Shown here piece by piece: positions 36,442 through 46,678 of a stretch of 64,000 nucleotides of DNA (position 1 is the stretch's first letter; every line of letters begins with the position of its first letter). A program made the translations under genes and the position numbers. The notes beneath the pieces are model-generated. The model worked only from the letters and a program-made list of their open reading frames with translations, was not told the DNA's origin and made no database searches. Where the stretch lies: NCBI GenBank assembly GCA_030407315.1, contig JALQPE010000086.1, forward strand, positions 62,001-126,000, in the 5' to 3' direction. This DNA is from Asparagopsis taxiformis (lineage: Eukaryota > Rhodophyta > Florideophyceae > Bonnemaisoniales > Bonnemaisoniaceae).

Positions 36442-37822
36442 AATAAGATAATTACACCAATGAGCTCGTCAAGAAACAGAAGTGAAGCTAGCTTGGCCCG
36501 TGAAACTATGTTGCGACAGAATGTTTTTTCTGCATCTTATCGATAGATCTGCTGGAAAAATCGAACTTGCCTATATGTTCTCTGCTATTTATTTTATGTG
36601 TATCCATGTTATGCTTTCCAAGCCCACTATAGGGTATGGGTCTCGTTGAGGATAAAAAAATTCCCGAGACAATATGAAGTACGGTTCTTCAACCATACTA
36701 TTTTCTCATTTCAGGTAGTGACAGAAGTAGTACACAATACGTTTGGCAGTAGTATTGACGTAATTCAAGTTAGGAAACTCAGCTTGATGTATTTTTACGC
36801 TCGCTGCCATGAATCTTAACATCAATGCTCAACATCACTCTCATCCTTTTCAATCGCCACAGGTACACATAGACGCATCGAAGATTAGTCCAGAATAAAT
36901 CTTGTTTCTGTCAATATCAAAAGTTTCATCTTGAACTCCGAATCACATTACGTTCTTGTGTGAATACTATGCTAGAGTGAAAGCCAAATCAGTAAAACCC
37001 TTTGTTCCGCTAATTTCCTCGTTGACGAAGTCTGGAGTATTGTTGAGAAATTTGAGGAGTGATCACTCCCCCCGTATCTCAAACATAGAGATTAATTTAG
37101 CGTCTCCGGGCCTAGATTCCATAAAGGGCGGTGGGTCTATTTTACACCTTACTGAAATCATGGAAACGCGATTCTCTCCCTCGCGATATCCACGAGATAT
37201 GGGCCCATTATAATGTCCACAAGTTTGTGCATGAAGCGGGAGTGGGGACGGCCCAGTGCCACGCTGGCAAAACTAATTCCACGACGAGCGCTGAGTACGC
37301 GCCAATTTCCAAGCTGGCTCGACGTGCACAACAGAGGAGTACAAATATTACGGCGGGAGAAACACTAGGAAACAACCTGCAAATGTTTGAGATAGTCTTC
37401 GAGCATTGACTGCCAATTTGGACAATGCTGTTATTGGGGAATTCTGGGAGCCGGTGATCCGGAAGCGTCTGCTACTCGGAGGAAACGTGGATGGAACGAG
37501 TAGGTTTATTGGAATGAGCAAAGTGCGCTTGCCATAATCTTGATACTTGTCGATTTGTTCAAGTCAACTACACCCGTGTACACTTGTACCTGAACATTCA
37601 TTGCTGTGAAAAGTACAACGAACGAAAATTTGCGTACAATTTGGCCCATGTAGATCGATATTGTGTGGCAATGTGATTCTGCTGCCATCACAAGTGTGTT
37701 ATACTTTCCATCATGTCGCAGCTCGCATCCAATCCGCCGCTCCATTTAATCTTGGCTACCCCACACAACCGGACCACCACAACCAAATCCAATCCTCCAC
37801 ACCTTTCACCCGCTGCTTCAAC
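36442..37822. other. Gene-poor stretch before the dynamin gene
   Basis: About 1.4 kb. Frames at 36598-36819, 36956-37213 and 37131-37409 show no recognisable motif. The last 200 bp must hold the dynamin promoter. Confidence 0.4.
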
Positions 37823-40036
37823 ATGGCGGAGCCTCTCACAACCGCCGTTGCACGCGCCACCCGCGGCGCCATGGAGCTCATCTACGGTCTCCGCGCGTGC
37901 GGAGTGGAGCGCGATATAGCAATTCCACAAGTGGCCGTAATTGGCGATCAAAGTTCTGGAAAGGTACGCTTTTCCGTTCCCTTGCTATGCCCAAAATTGC
38001 ACCCGTTCCATTCCCTATTCTGACTTTCCCTACTGCAGTCAAGTGTTCTGGAAGCCATATGTTCCATCCCGTTGCCTCGTGGCGCAGGTTTGACGACTCG
38101 CTGTGCAATCGAACTCCGATTAACAAGCGCACACCCAGACGACATCGACCTTCCCGCGGACGAGCCCTCCGTCAAGGAACGTGACCCCTTCTGGGTGGCC
38201 TCCATTGCGACTTCCATCGATCCCGCCCCCGTACCTCTCTCCGGCCCCGATGAACTCGAGGATGCTATTGCGGCACGCGCGGCCTCCTTGACCGATCCGC
38301 GTCGTTCTGGTGGCTTTTCAAAGGAACGTATTATTGTGCAGATCGCCTCTAACGCCGCGCCCAATCTTACCATTATTGATCTTCCCGGAATTATCCGCAC
38401 AAAGACTTTCGGGTAAGCTTACATCATCACCACTTTTGATGCGCACTTTGTATTTTCATTCTAACTTGAGGCGTGTTGTATTAACAGAAACTTTATGTCT
38501 GGAATTCCTTTCGTCGATAGTCAAGATAGAAGTGCGATTCGAGAAGTCACAGACTTAATACAGGGTTACGTCAAACAAGATAGGACAATTTTGCTAGTTG
38601 TCGTACCGTCGACTCAGGATGTAGCTACGATTGAAGCGTTGGAATGGGCCTCCAGAGCGGACCCTTCAGGAAATCGGACAATTGGCGTACTCACCAAACC
38701 AGACCTCATTGATCAAGGTGCTGAAACTGAAGTTGCCGCCGTGCTGTCCAACAAGAGGAAACCACTCAAACTAGGTTACGTCATGGTGAAAAACCGTAGT
38801 CAGCGAGAAGTGGAGAGCAATATTTCTGTGAAGCAAGCGCGCAGAAACGAACAAAAGTTCTTTGAGGAGCATCCCATTTTCTCAACCATGGATAAATCGT
38901 ATTTCGGAGTGGACAACTTGGTTCAGAAACTCACCTCCATCCTTGTCGCACGCGTCTATGACGCTTTACCCGGAATGCGCGACGAAATCAGCAAAATGCT
39001 CGAGAAGACCACGGAAGAACTCGACAAGCTTGGAAAAGGCGCCGGGACGACGCCTGCAGAGGCAAGCATGACACTTATGCGCATTATCTTTGAATACAAC
39101 AATCTTCTCACGGAATCCAGCGCTGGGCGCTACGTCGACAAGCGATTGTGGGCGCCAAAACTACGCCTTTGCACCCGCGTTCGAGATGCATACGATGAGT
39201 TTAAGGAAACCATAGAGAACACGCGACCGCCATTTGAAGGCGACTCGGCATTTCTCGAAGAAGTGGAAAGAGAGATTCGCAATTCACGCGGGCGCGAACT
39301 TCCGGGCTTTATGAACCCTAGAATTTTTGAATCACGCGTCGCGCGCTACGTCGAAGACTGGCGAGAGGCATCGAGCAAACTGATTTCTGAGGTACGGCGA
39401 CTAGTTTCCGAAGTTGCCAACGACCTTTTGCAGTCACTGGCACCTGAATTCCCCGGACTGCGCAACCGACTTCATGACATCATTGCGGACGTTGCTCGCG
39501 GACTTGAGATGACGGCCAGGGACGAAATTGAATCAGTGTTTGAACGAGAAATTGGACAGCCATTTACCATGAATGATCAGTTTCTATCGGCCGTGAACGC
39601 GAAGCGAATGGAACGGTTCGATGAGGCTGTAAAGTTGGCATTGTCGCGCGTGTCGCGCGATGGACGCGGTAATATACGGGAGAATAACGTGTCGGACATG
39701 CTGCGCGCGTGGTATGAGAGTTATTATTGCTCTGGAAGTTCGCAGCGACTACGAGCGGAAGCGGAGGATATGTCAACTATGCTGGGATGTTATTGGGACG
39801 TATCTGCGAAGCGGTTCATCGACAATCATGTCATGGCTTTGGACACCACTGTGATCCGGCCCTTGGCACAGGAGATTCATATTCCCGTGAATGACCTGGC
39901 GTTGAAGGTTGGCAATTCGGCGCACGCTCTGGAAAGTTTGCTGCAGGAAGACGAGGCAACACTGAGCAGGAGGAAGGCGCTTGTGGCTCGGAAGGAGCGT
40001 CTGATCAGGGCACAGGAATTGATCGATCGATTTTAG
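37823..40036 (+). CDS. Dynamin-superfamily GTPase, three exons
   Basis: Exons 37823-37963, 38039-38412 and 38488-40036 join in frame to 687 residues. Both introns are exactly 75 nt with GTACGC...CTGCAG and GTAAGC...AACAG ends. The first splice falls inside the P-loop: VAVIGDQSSGK is completed by SSVLEAI. Other GTPase motifs are TIIDLPGIIRT, STQDVATIEALEWA and GVLTKPDLIDQGAE. The stalk follows (LLTESSAGRYVDKRLWAPK). A C-terminal GED-like helix (ALESLLQEDEATLSRRKAL) ends the protein. There is no PH or proline-rich domain, so the architecture is Mx/DRP-like. Red algae use dynamins in plastid, mitochondrial and vesicle fission. Which organelle applies is not shown. Confidence 0.88.
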
Positions 40037-40475
40037 GGAATCTAACAAGTTTGAGTAATTCAGAAGTGGTCCCACGCGACGTCAACTGATTTATGTAAAC
40101 TAAATTTTTTATGTTTGAGCAACGCACACCTCAACACGGCACGGCACGGCGCGCAATTTTGCTGCGCCCCAAATTCGAGGACAAATGCGTCTCGCAAATA
40201 AACCGCGTCCGTTACACCGCATCAACCCTTTCTCTACGTCCAATCACACGTCATTCCCAGATATTTAAACTACACAGAGATCAAGCTTATGTCAACGAAG
40301 AGTCAACCTCCCCATCATCGCCAACATGTTTGCCTTTGTATCTCCATCAACCATCCACTCACCGCCGTGTGACAATTTCCTATAAATATCTTTCCGCAAA
40401 CAGCCTACCCCGACCCGGCCTTTTCTCAAGTAAACATCGCGATCATCGCCGATCGCTCAACCACTCCAATTTACC
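40037..40475. other. Stretch between dynamin and the broken reductase gene
   Basis: About 440 bp. A plus-strand frame 40111-40503 exists but has no recognised motif. The missing N-terminal exon of the reductase-like gene would have to lie here, and I could not find a glycine-rich nucleotide-binding motif. Confidence 0.35.
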
Positions 40476-41246
40476 GACGCTGGTTGGTGCGTCTACACGC
40501 TAGACTTCTACGGCACATTCGTAAAATGCGGCAGAGAGAATGGCTGCGCGCTTCCGCCCAATTCCAATATCCAAATCACATTGGCGCTTCCCGTCGGTGC
40601 TCCGGCGCGCATGCAAGTGCAAGTGGCCTCGAAGTGTCGTGCATCCGCCTGTGCGGATAAATTCGACGTGGTCATGAATGCGACACTGGGCCTTTTCCGC
40701 GCGCGCGCTTGGCGATGATGACATCTTCGATGGTATGGGGAAATATATCGTACAAGTGTCGAAAGCAGTCTCGTTACCGCCAAGCTGGCATCCGCCTTTC
40801 TGTCTCAAGGCGGCGTGTTTTCACTCATAAGTTCCGTGGCCGCTCTGCTTGTCACTTCGGCACCGAAAATGCTCAGCTTCGAAGCGTCCAAGGCCGATGT
40901 GCATCAGATGGCCAGATTGTTGGTCGCTTCTGTCAGGGATGATTTGCCGCGCAATTCGTCCGTGGTGGTGGTTATTGTAGTGGAAGTGCTGGATACGCCT
41001 TTGCATAGAGCGATGAATAGTGGTGAGACCAGTGACAATTGGACGCTGTGTCATGTGGTGGCGTCGAGATTGTTGGAATGGGCACAGAATGTGGACAGTC
41101 CTCCTCCTAATGCTTGGCTAATTTCTGTGGCAATAGCGCCGACAGATAGTGAAATTGCGAAAACGACTGATCTATCAAATTCGGAACATGTGTTCAGATT
41201 GATGCAGGGACTCCAGTTATGTGCGAGGGGCTCAGTTGTAAATTGA
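40476..41246 (+). pseudogene. Quinonoid dihydropteridine reductase-like gene, frame-disrupted
   Basis: Reads like QDPR in pieces. One frame gives DAGWCVYTLDFY and later ACADKFDVVMNA (to about 40672). A second, +1, gives FSARALGDDDIFDGMGKYIV (to about 40757). The first frame then resumes: SSLVTAKLASAFLSQGGVFSL, SFEASKADVHQMARLLVASV, EVLDTPLHRAMN and LEWAQNVDSPPPNAWLISV to the stop at 41246. Without the two compensating shifts the main frame has TGA TGA at 40716-40721. The catalytic Tyr of the YxxxK motif is Phe (SFEASK). The N-terminal Gly-rich NAD-binding motif was not found. A pseudogene is likely; base errors or an unusual intron are alternatives. Confidence 0.55.
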
Positions 41247-41350
41247 ATTGCACTGCCGTATCCGCAGACTTGAAACGTCTAAGTTAGATTGTTTTGTAAC
41301 ATAATATCAAAGTCAAGATACAGAAGTTACTACTATACATTAAAAGCTGC

Positions 41351-42565
41351 TTACGAGCCGCCTTTTGTCGATGTACCATTCGGAAAAGCATGTGAAGCAT
41401 TGGAATCTGCCTTCTTTTTCTTCTTCTTCACTGAAGACTTGGGTCGTTCTTCACCATTAGTTAGAAGGCGACCATTGCTGTGCGCCTCAGCGCCCTTTTT
41501 ACCCTTGTCAGCATTTTTCTCACGCTCTTTGTAATGGCCGAACATCTTCTGAAGCAGCCTTTGAAACTTGGAGCGTGACTTTTTGTTCCTCTTCAGATTT
41601 CTGATCATTCTCTCAAGATATGTGATCTCCACCTTGTCCTGATGTTTGCGAATTTCGCGCCGAACAGCTTGGGAGCGAAGTTCGAGGCCAATGATTGAAT
41701 ATAAACAGCTCTTTCGTATACGGGTGAGCGACTTTGTGTCACGGAGTTTCCATTGTTCGTGACGCATGGTTGATTGCAGTTCATCGTCATTGGTGGCATC
41801 TAGAAGTCCTACGTCTATAAGCTCTACTTTTACACGTTCCTCCAGCGCAATTTGATAGCTTCGAACGTCCTTCTCTGAGCCGATACCCATCCAGAAGGAA
41901 TCTTCGATTGTGGAGAGTGATTTTGAGTTTCTTGAGGGAACAATGGAGGGGGGCGGTGTGCCTGCAGGGCCGCTTTCATCCAAAAATGCAGCCACAAGGC
42001 GGTGAGTATACGGAAATGAATTAAGCGATGACTGTAAAGTAGTTGAATCGAGTTCCGGCATGCGGGCAACTGCGTGACTATTTGAGCTGTTGGAAGATTT
42101 ATAGTTGACGAGCACATTTTCATTTTTCACCTTGGCGCTGGAATATGGCAAGTGGTCATTCTCAGTGACAGGCTGCTTGAACGAAGAACGGGGAGCGCTC
42201 GAATCTGCAAACAGAGCAAGTGGCTCCTTCTTGACTTCCTTTTTCACTCGGGACGGAATTTGCAATTGGGATTGCGGAGATGGTAGGGAGGAAATGCGCA
42301 AATCTGGGTCGCGTAGACCAGAATAAGGATTGACAGGTATAGACCTGAGAAATCTCATATCATCCTGATTAATGGGCTGAAAATATTGGTCAGCAGCGTA
42401 CCAAAACTGTTCCCATTCCTCATGCTTCAAAGGATCAAATTCATCAGGCGGCAGAGCACCAGGACCTGTTTTAACACGAGAAGCATCAGGTTTAGGTGGA
42501 AGTCGGATAGAATCATCGGAACTGGCCGAAGCATTATCCGCGAGCGGTTTACTGGTGTCCACCAT
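41351..42565 (-). CDS. ADA3: Transcriptional adaptor ADA3 (SAGA HAT module)
   Basis: 404 residues from the ATG at 42563-42565 (MVDTSKPLADN); an extra 17 open codons precede it. The N-terminal half is disordered. The conserved C-terminal region begins FPYTHRLVAAFLDESG and continues LEERVKVELIDVGLLD, then a helical basic segment (LRSQAVRREIRKHQDKVEI, MIRNLKRNKKSRSKF), as in ADA3/NGG1. The end is Lys-rich (KKKKKKAD), perhaps a nuclear signal. ADA3 holds ADA2 and GCN5 in the acetyltransferase module. It is divergent from PrmA and convergent with the reductase pseudogene. Confidence 0.78.
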   Translation of the reverse strand: MVDTSKPLADNASASSDDSIRLPPKPDASRVKTGPGALPPDEFDPLKHEEWEQFWYAADQYFQPINQDDMRFLRSIPVNPYSGLRDPDLRISSLPSPQSQLQIPSRVKKEVKKEPLALFADSSAPRSSFKQPVTENDHLPYSSAKVKNENVLVNYKSSNSSNSHAVARMPELDSTTLQSSLNSFPYTHRLVAAFLDESGPAGTPPPSIVPSRNSKSLSTIEDSFWMGIGSEKDVRSYQIALEERVKVELIDVGLLDATNDDELQSTMRHEQWKLRDTKSLTRIRKSCLYSIIGLELRSQAVRREIRKHQDKVEITYLERMIRNLKRNKKSRSKFQRLLQKMFGHYKEREKNADKGKKGAEAHSNGRLLTNGEERPKSSVKKKKKKADSNASHAFPNGTSTKGGS

Positions 42566-42607
42566 GACGAAACAAGATGCGCAAAAGTGGACCGATGAGA
42601 AGACCGT

Positions 42608-42624
42608 TCGGACCAAAGGTCCGA
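42608..42624. other. Perfect 7-bp hairpin in the ADA3/prmA divergent promoter
   Basis: TCGGACC-AAA-GGTCCGA lies 43 bp upstream of the ADA3 ATG. It could be a dyad binding site or an RNA hairpin in the ADA3 leader. A single occurrence, so chance is possible. Confidence 0.35.
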
Positions 42625-42916
42625 TAGGTACGTCGGGGTTTGTAGCTGATTTTCAAGAGGGTGTAGCGACGGGCAAACGTTCAAGGTCGACAACTCAGCG
42701 CTGGGCGTTGCATGGAGCGACGGTGCGGTTGAGGCGGTGCGGTGCGCTCAAGATGTATGGATGGTCGAACGAGTGAACGAAAGGTCCTGCGTGCGCACAG
42801 TTTGTGCACTTTTGACTTGCGGCGTGCGTTGCGCGGCTTTGGCGAGTAAATTTGGGCACTTTTTATGCGCAATTTGCCATGAAATTATTACTGAATCTAG
42901 CGAGCTCGCCGCAACA

Positions 42917-43858
42917 ATGCCACTGCAACAAGTCACCGTCACGTTGACCTCTGACGTCGACGCCGCTTTCGTCTCCGACGTTCTGTTCGAGTTGGGCGCA
43001 CATTCCGTGTCCGTACAGGACCGATTCCATGGCACGGAACAAGAACAACCGATCTATGGCGCCCCATTGAAGCAGAGCGTGCACAACTCATGGGCATCTG
43101 CGTCGTCCTTGTGGCGAAACGCATCCATCAAAGCCTTGTTCCCGCTTTCCACAGATATCGAAGAGCTCATCATGAATCTCGCCACCGATTTCAACTTGCC
43201 ACAGACGCCCACTTTTGCTCTAACAGCCGATGTGTTTGATGATAAAGACCCCGATACATGGGTCAAACTCGTGCAGGAAAGTTTCAAGCCCATTCATCTC
43301 GGCAATGCCTGCATCTCCTTCCCCTGGCATGAACCTGCACCGGGCGCGCTCAATGTCCAGTTGGAGCCAGGTATGGCGTTTGGCACCGGCGAACATGCGA
43401 CGACGCAACTGTGCGTACGCTGGCTGCAGACGTCCATGCGAGATAACATGAAGGTGCTCGACTATGGCACTGGTAGTGGGGTGTTGGCTATTTTCGCAGT
43501 GCTGCTTGCGGACAACGTGACGGCGTGCGGGGTAGATCTGGATCCAGACGCCGTACCGGTGGCCAAGGCGAATGCGAAACGGAACGGTGTGCGGGATCGG
43601 ATAGAGTTTTTTGTGAATGCGGATGAGCCGCTTGGTGTGCAATATGACTGCGTTGTGGCCAATATCATGGCTTTGCCGCTCATGGATCTAGCGGAACTGC
43701 TGGTGAGCCGTTTGAAGAGCGGCGGACGCATTGCGCTTTCAGGAATTTTGACGAGTCAAGCCCGCGAGGTCATGGAGTGTTATTCGAGGTTTGGTGTTGT
43801 TATGTCGAATGCTTCTAGCGATTCTGGCTGGGTTATTCTGGACGGTGTCAAGTCCTGA
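42917..43858 (+). CDS. prmA: Ribosomal protein L11 methyltransferase
   Basis: 313 residues from ATG 42917. The frame is open to 42737, and an upstream start could add a 60-residue Cys-rich leader that might target an organelle. Class I SAM-methyltransferase motifs: PGMAFGTGEHATTQLCVRWL (the PrmA hallmark), VLDYGTGSGVLAIFAVLL, GVDLDPDAVPVAKANAKRNG, CVVANIMALPLMDLAELL and SGGRIALSGIL. The N-terminal substrate-recognition domain is present (VTVTLTSDVDAAFVSDVLFE). PrmA trimethylates plastid or mitochondrial L11. Bacterial origin by endosymbiosis is likely. Confidence 0.88.
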   Translation: MPLQQVTVTLTSDVDAAFVSDVLFELGAHSVSVQDRFHGTEQEQPIYGAPLKQSVHNSWASASSLWRNASIKALFPLSTDIEELIMNLATDFNLPQTPTFALTADVFDDKDPDTWVKLVQESFKPIHLGNACISFPWHEPAPGALNVQLEPGMAFGTGEHATTQLCVRWLQTSMRDNMKVLDYGTGSGVLAIFAVLLADNVTACGVDLDPDAVPVAKANAKRNGVRDRIEFFVNADEPLGVQYDCVVANIMALPLMDLAELLVSRLKSGGRIALSGILTSQAREVMECYSRFGVVMSNASSDSGWVILDGVKS

Positions 43859-44155
43859 TTGTAACTGCCTCGCATTTTGTCATGTGATAGTCTGTTCTAA
43901 ATTGATCGATCGATAGAATCGAATTGATGCCTGGCGATGTGGAATGGCGTTCCAAGCCGACTTGTTCCAGGACACGCATCATTCTGAGCTGCTAACCCGC
44001 CATTAAATTAACATGTAATTTCACAATTTTTTTGCTGATGGCGGCGGCGTAACTTGCACAAATCAAACTCGAAGACAATTGCTCGCTCGCTGCGTAGGTC
44101 GCCCCCAACTTTGTCGCGAATCAATCCAGCAGTCATCTCCCACTTGTGCTGAAAA

Positions 44156-44707
44156 ATGCGCAAGCTGAAGCATCATGAGTATCGTCTATTGCGAAAAGCA
44201 GACTTCCTGAAGTGGAAGCGTGACAATAATCTCCGCGAGGTGAAAGTTGCACGAAAATACCATCTCGGCAACCCGGAAGATTACCACAAATACACCAAGT
44301 TGGTCGGCGATGTGAAACAGCTTGCGCACAAATTGCGTCACATGCCTAAAGATGACCCAGTTCGAATCAAGTTGACCGAGGCTTTGCTGACCAAGCTCTA
44401 CGATATGGCGATTATTCCTGTCAAGGGCACACTGGAGGATTGTGCAAAGATTACAGTTAGCGCTATTTGTCGCAGAAGACTACCTATTGTCATGACGCGG
44501 CTCAAGTTCACCGAGAGTAATAGCGAAGCCGTTGCGCTTATTGAACAGGGGCATGTCAGGATTGGCCCGCAGTTGATCAAAGACCCGGCGGTTCTCGTTA
44601 CGCGAAACATGGAAGACTTTGTGACATGGGTCGACTCGAGTAAGATCAAGCGCAAGGTTTCGCAGTATAACGACACAGTTGATGACTATGATCTGCTCAA
44701 TGCTTAG
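44156..44707 (+). CDS. IMP3: U3 snoRNP protein IMP3
   Basis: 183 residues from ATG 44156, the usual length. MRKLKHHEYRLLRKADFLKW and the following RKYHLGNPEDYHKYTKLVG are family signatures. An S4 RNA-binding domain lies at about 108-170 (RRRLPIVMTRLKF, EAVALIEQGHVRIGPQLI). The end DDYDLLNA is conserved. IMP3 helps U3 snoRNA pair with pre-rRNA in the small-subunit processome in the nucleolus. It lies 297 bp after prmA and tail to tail with HAS1, 57 bp away. Confidence 0.93.
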   Translation: MRKLKHHEYRLLRKADFLKWKRDNNLREVKVARKYHLGNPEDYHKYTKLVGDVKQLAHKLRHMPKDDPVRIKLTEALLTKLYDMAIIPVKGTLEDCAKITVSAICRRRLPIVMTRLKFTESNSEAVALIEQGHVRIGPQLIKDPAVLVTRNMEDFVTWVDSSKIKRKVSQYNDTVDDYDLLNA

Positions 44708-44764
44708 TTTTGGTACTCTAGCACTAATAAACGCTTTGTATAACTTACATATTGAACAGCAAGT

Positions 44765-46543
44765 TTACTTGGAAAATTGTCGGGAGTCACCGTCCGCTCG
44801 CTTCCCATATGGATTACTAGCCGAGAACGCGTGACCAGTTCCCCTCTGCCGAGCAATATCTTTAAAGTTTCGATTCGTTGGTGCAAATCCACCACCATCA
44901 TTGCTACCACCCCCTCGTCTCCGCTGGCCCCTGCTACTGCCCATCATATTGAGATTCACACGCGGTGGATTATCGAAACAGAAGCTAGTCGCAACAGCAT
45001 TCAGATCTAACTCGTGCACGTTGAAAATGTCCTTCATCCCGTGACTGGCATACGACTGCAAGTAAGAGCGATAGGCATCTTTGGCAGAACGATTGAGTGC
45101 ATAATTTGTCGTGATCAACTTCTCTAATTGAGGTTGCACCTTGGCCATTTTCTTCTCTGGAAACTCGTATTCGTTCAACGGAACCTTGGCTGCCTTCAAA
45201 TGGCGCAGAAACCCAAGCTCTGATGGAAGCAGAAACAACAAAGCTTTTCCTTTCGCGTCGACGCCTCGCGCCGTGCGACCCACGCGATGAATGTACTCCT
45301 TAGGTTCATCAGGAGGATCAAACTGTATGATCCAATCCACAGCTGGAATATCAAGACCCCTGGCTGCAACGTCAGTACAGATAAGTATCGCTGATTCCGC
45401 TTTGCAGAATTTGTAAAAGGTGGACGTCCGCTTGTTCTGCTTTTGACGCCCATGAAGGTCCGAAACTTCAATATCAACATGGTTGAGTAATTCATAGTAA
45501 AACTTGACAGCATTACAACTGGACATGAACACAATGATCTTCTTCTTCAAATTGCGTCGCAAGAACGTGTACAACAACAGGAATCGATTCGCACTAGACA
45601 CAACCACAAAGCCTTGCTCGAGACCGGCGACAGTGGATACATCGCCTTTATCATGCACACCGACATAAATAGGCTTATTCTTGAATGAAACACGAACAAG
45701 GTCCTCCACCTTTGTTGTCTGGGTAGCGGAGAACAGCATAGTCTGGCGCTTCTTCGGGAGGTACTTAATAATCTGATGCATCTCCTCTTCAAAACCAATC
45801 TCCAAACAGCGATCAGCTTCATCGATAATCAAAACTTGCAAGTTGCTATACGTGAATCCAGGTGTGTTCTGCAAATGATCGAGCAATCGTCCGGGAGTCG
45901 CCACGAGAATGGCAATTCCTCTCTGTAGCTTATCCACCTCCTGCTTGCGATTGGCGCCACCCATACAAATTCCGTATGTCTGCGAATGATACTTGCAAAT
46001 ATCCGACACAACGCCGAATATCTGCAGCGCAAGCTCTCGCGTAGGCGCGATGATAACGGCAGCTGTGCCGTTGCGATTGGTCCATTTCACACGGACGAGA
46101 AGCTCGACGACGGGCACGAGAAATGCTAATGTCTTTCCGGAACCGGTTCGGGCTGCGCCGAGCACGTCGCGACCCGCCATACCGTGCGGTATACATCTTG
46201 CCTGCACTTCGGTCATACGTTCAAAGCCCATGTCGTTCAGTGCTTTGAGCGTGTTTTCAGATATCTTCAATTCATCGAAACGACGCTGCGTTAGCACACC
46301 GTCGGTTGCTATATCCTTTTCGGATAATTCGGCAACTTGCATTGTGCTCTGTTCTTTGGGATTCTTGGTTTGTGCCTGCTGGGGCTGTTGCTGGCTTGGG
46401 TTGCTTTCGACATTGCAAGTTTGTTGACTTTGCTGCGGCTTGGCTTCTTCGACATCCGTTGCAGGCGGTGCTTCTACTTGTGCATCTTTGCGCTTCTTTT
46501 TCGGGTTTTCGTCACTCTTTTGTCTCCGCTTTCTGGAAGGCAT
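44765..46543 (-). CDS. HAS1: DEAD-box RNA helicase HAS1/DDX18
   Basis: 592 residues from the ATG at 46541-46543. The N-terminus is Lys-rich then Gln-rich. Helicase motifs in order: Q-motif region [15 protein letters not shown], motif [10 protein letters not shown], Ia APTRELALQ, Ib [13 protein letters not shown] box as [16 protein letters not shown] as LFSATQT, then [12 protein letters not shown] and HRVGRTARG. After the core comes the HAS1 C-terminal extension ([38 protein letters not shown]). The tail is RG/GG-rich. It acts in 60S and 40S ribosome assembly and snoRNA release. The promoter region on the right has TATA-like AT tracts (46640-46665). Confidence 0.93.
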   Translation of the reverse strand: MPSRKRRQKSDENPKKKRKDAQVEAPPATDVEEAKPQQSQQTCNVESNPSQQQPQQAQTKNPKEQSTMQVAELSEKDIATDGVLTQRRFDELKISENTLKALNDMGFERMTEVQARCIPHGMAGRDVLGAARTGSGKTLAFLVPVVELLVRVKWTNRNGTAAVIIAPTRELALQIFGVVSDICKYHSQTYGICMGGANRKQEVDKLQRGIAILVATPGRLLDHLQNTPGFTYSNLQVLIIDEADRCLEIGFEEEMHQIIKYLPKKRQTMLFSATQTTKVEDLVRVSFKNKPIYVGVHDKGDVSTVAGLEQGFVVVSSANRFLLLYTFLRRNLKKKIIVFMSSCNAVKFYYELLNHVDIEVSDLHGRQKQNKRTSTFYKFCKAESAILICTDVAARGLDIPAVDWIIQFDPPDEPKEYIHRVGRTARGVDAKGKALLFLLPSELGFLRHLKAAKVPLNEYEFPEKKMAKVQPQLEKLITTNYALNRSAKDAYRSYLQSYASHGMKDIFNVHELDLNAVATSFCFDNPPRVNLNMMGSSRGQRRRGGGSNDGGGFAPTNRNFKDIARQRGTGHAFSASNPYGKRADGDSRQFSK

Positions 46544-46678
46544 GTTGAGAAATCGACCAGTTGACGTTGTCTGCGTCTCGCTCTTCGCTCACGATGGTTT
46601 ACGCCACCGCCGCCGGAAAAGTAGTGGCTGGGATCAGTGTTTATATTTTGCATATATTTTTAAATTTGCGCTGTGTGA

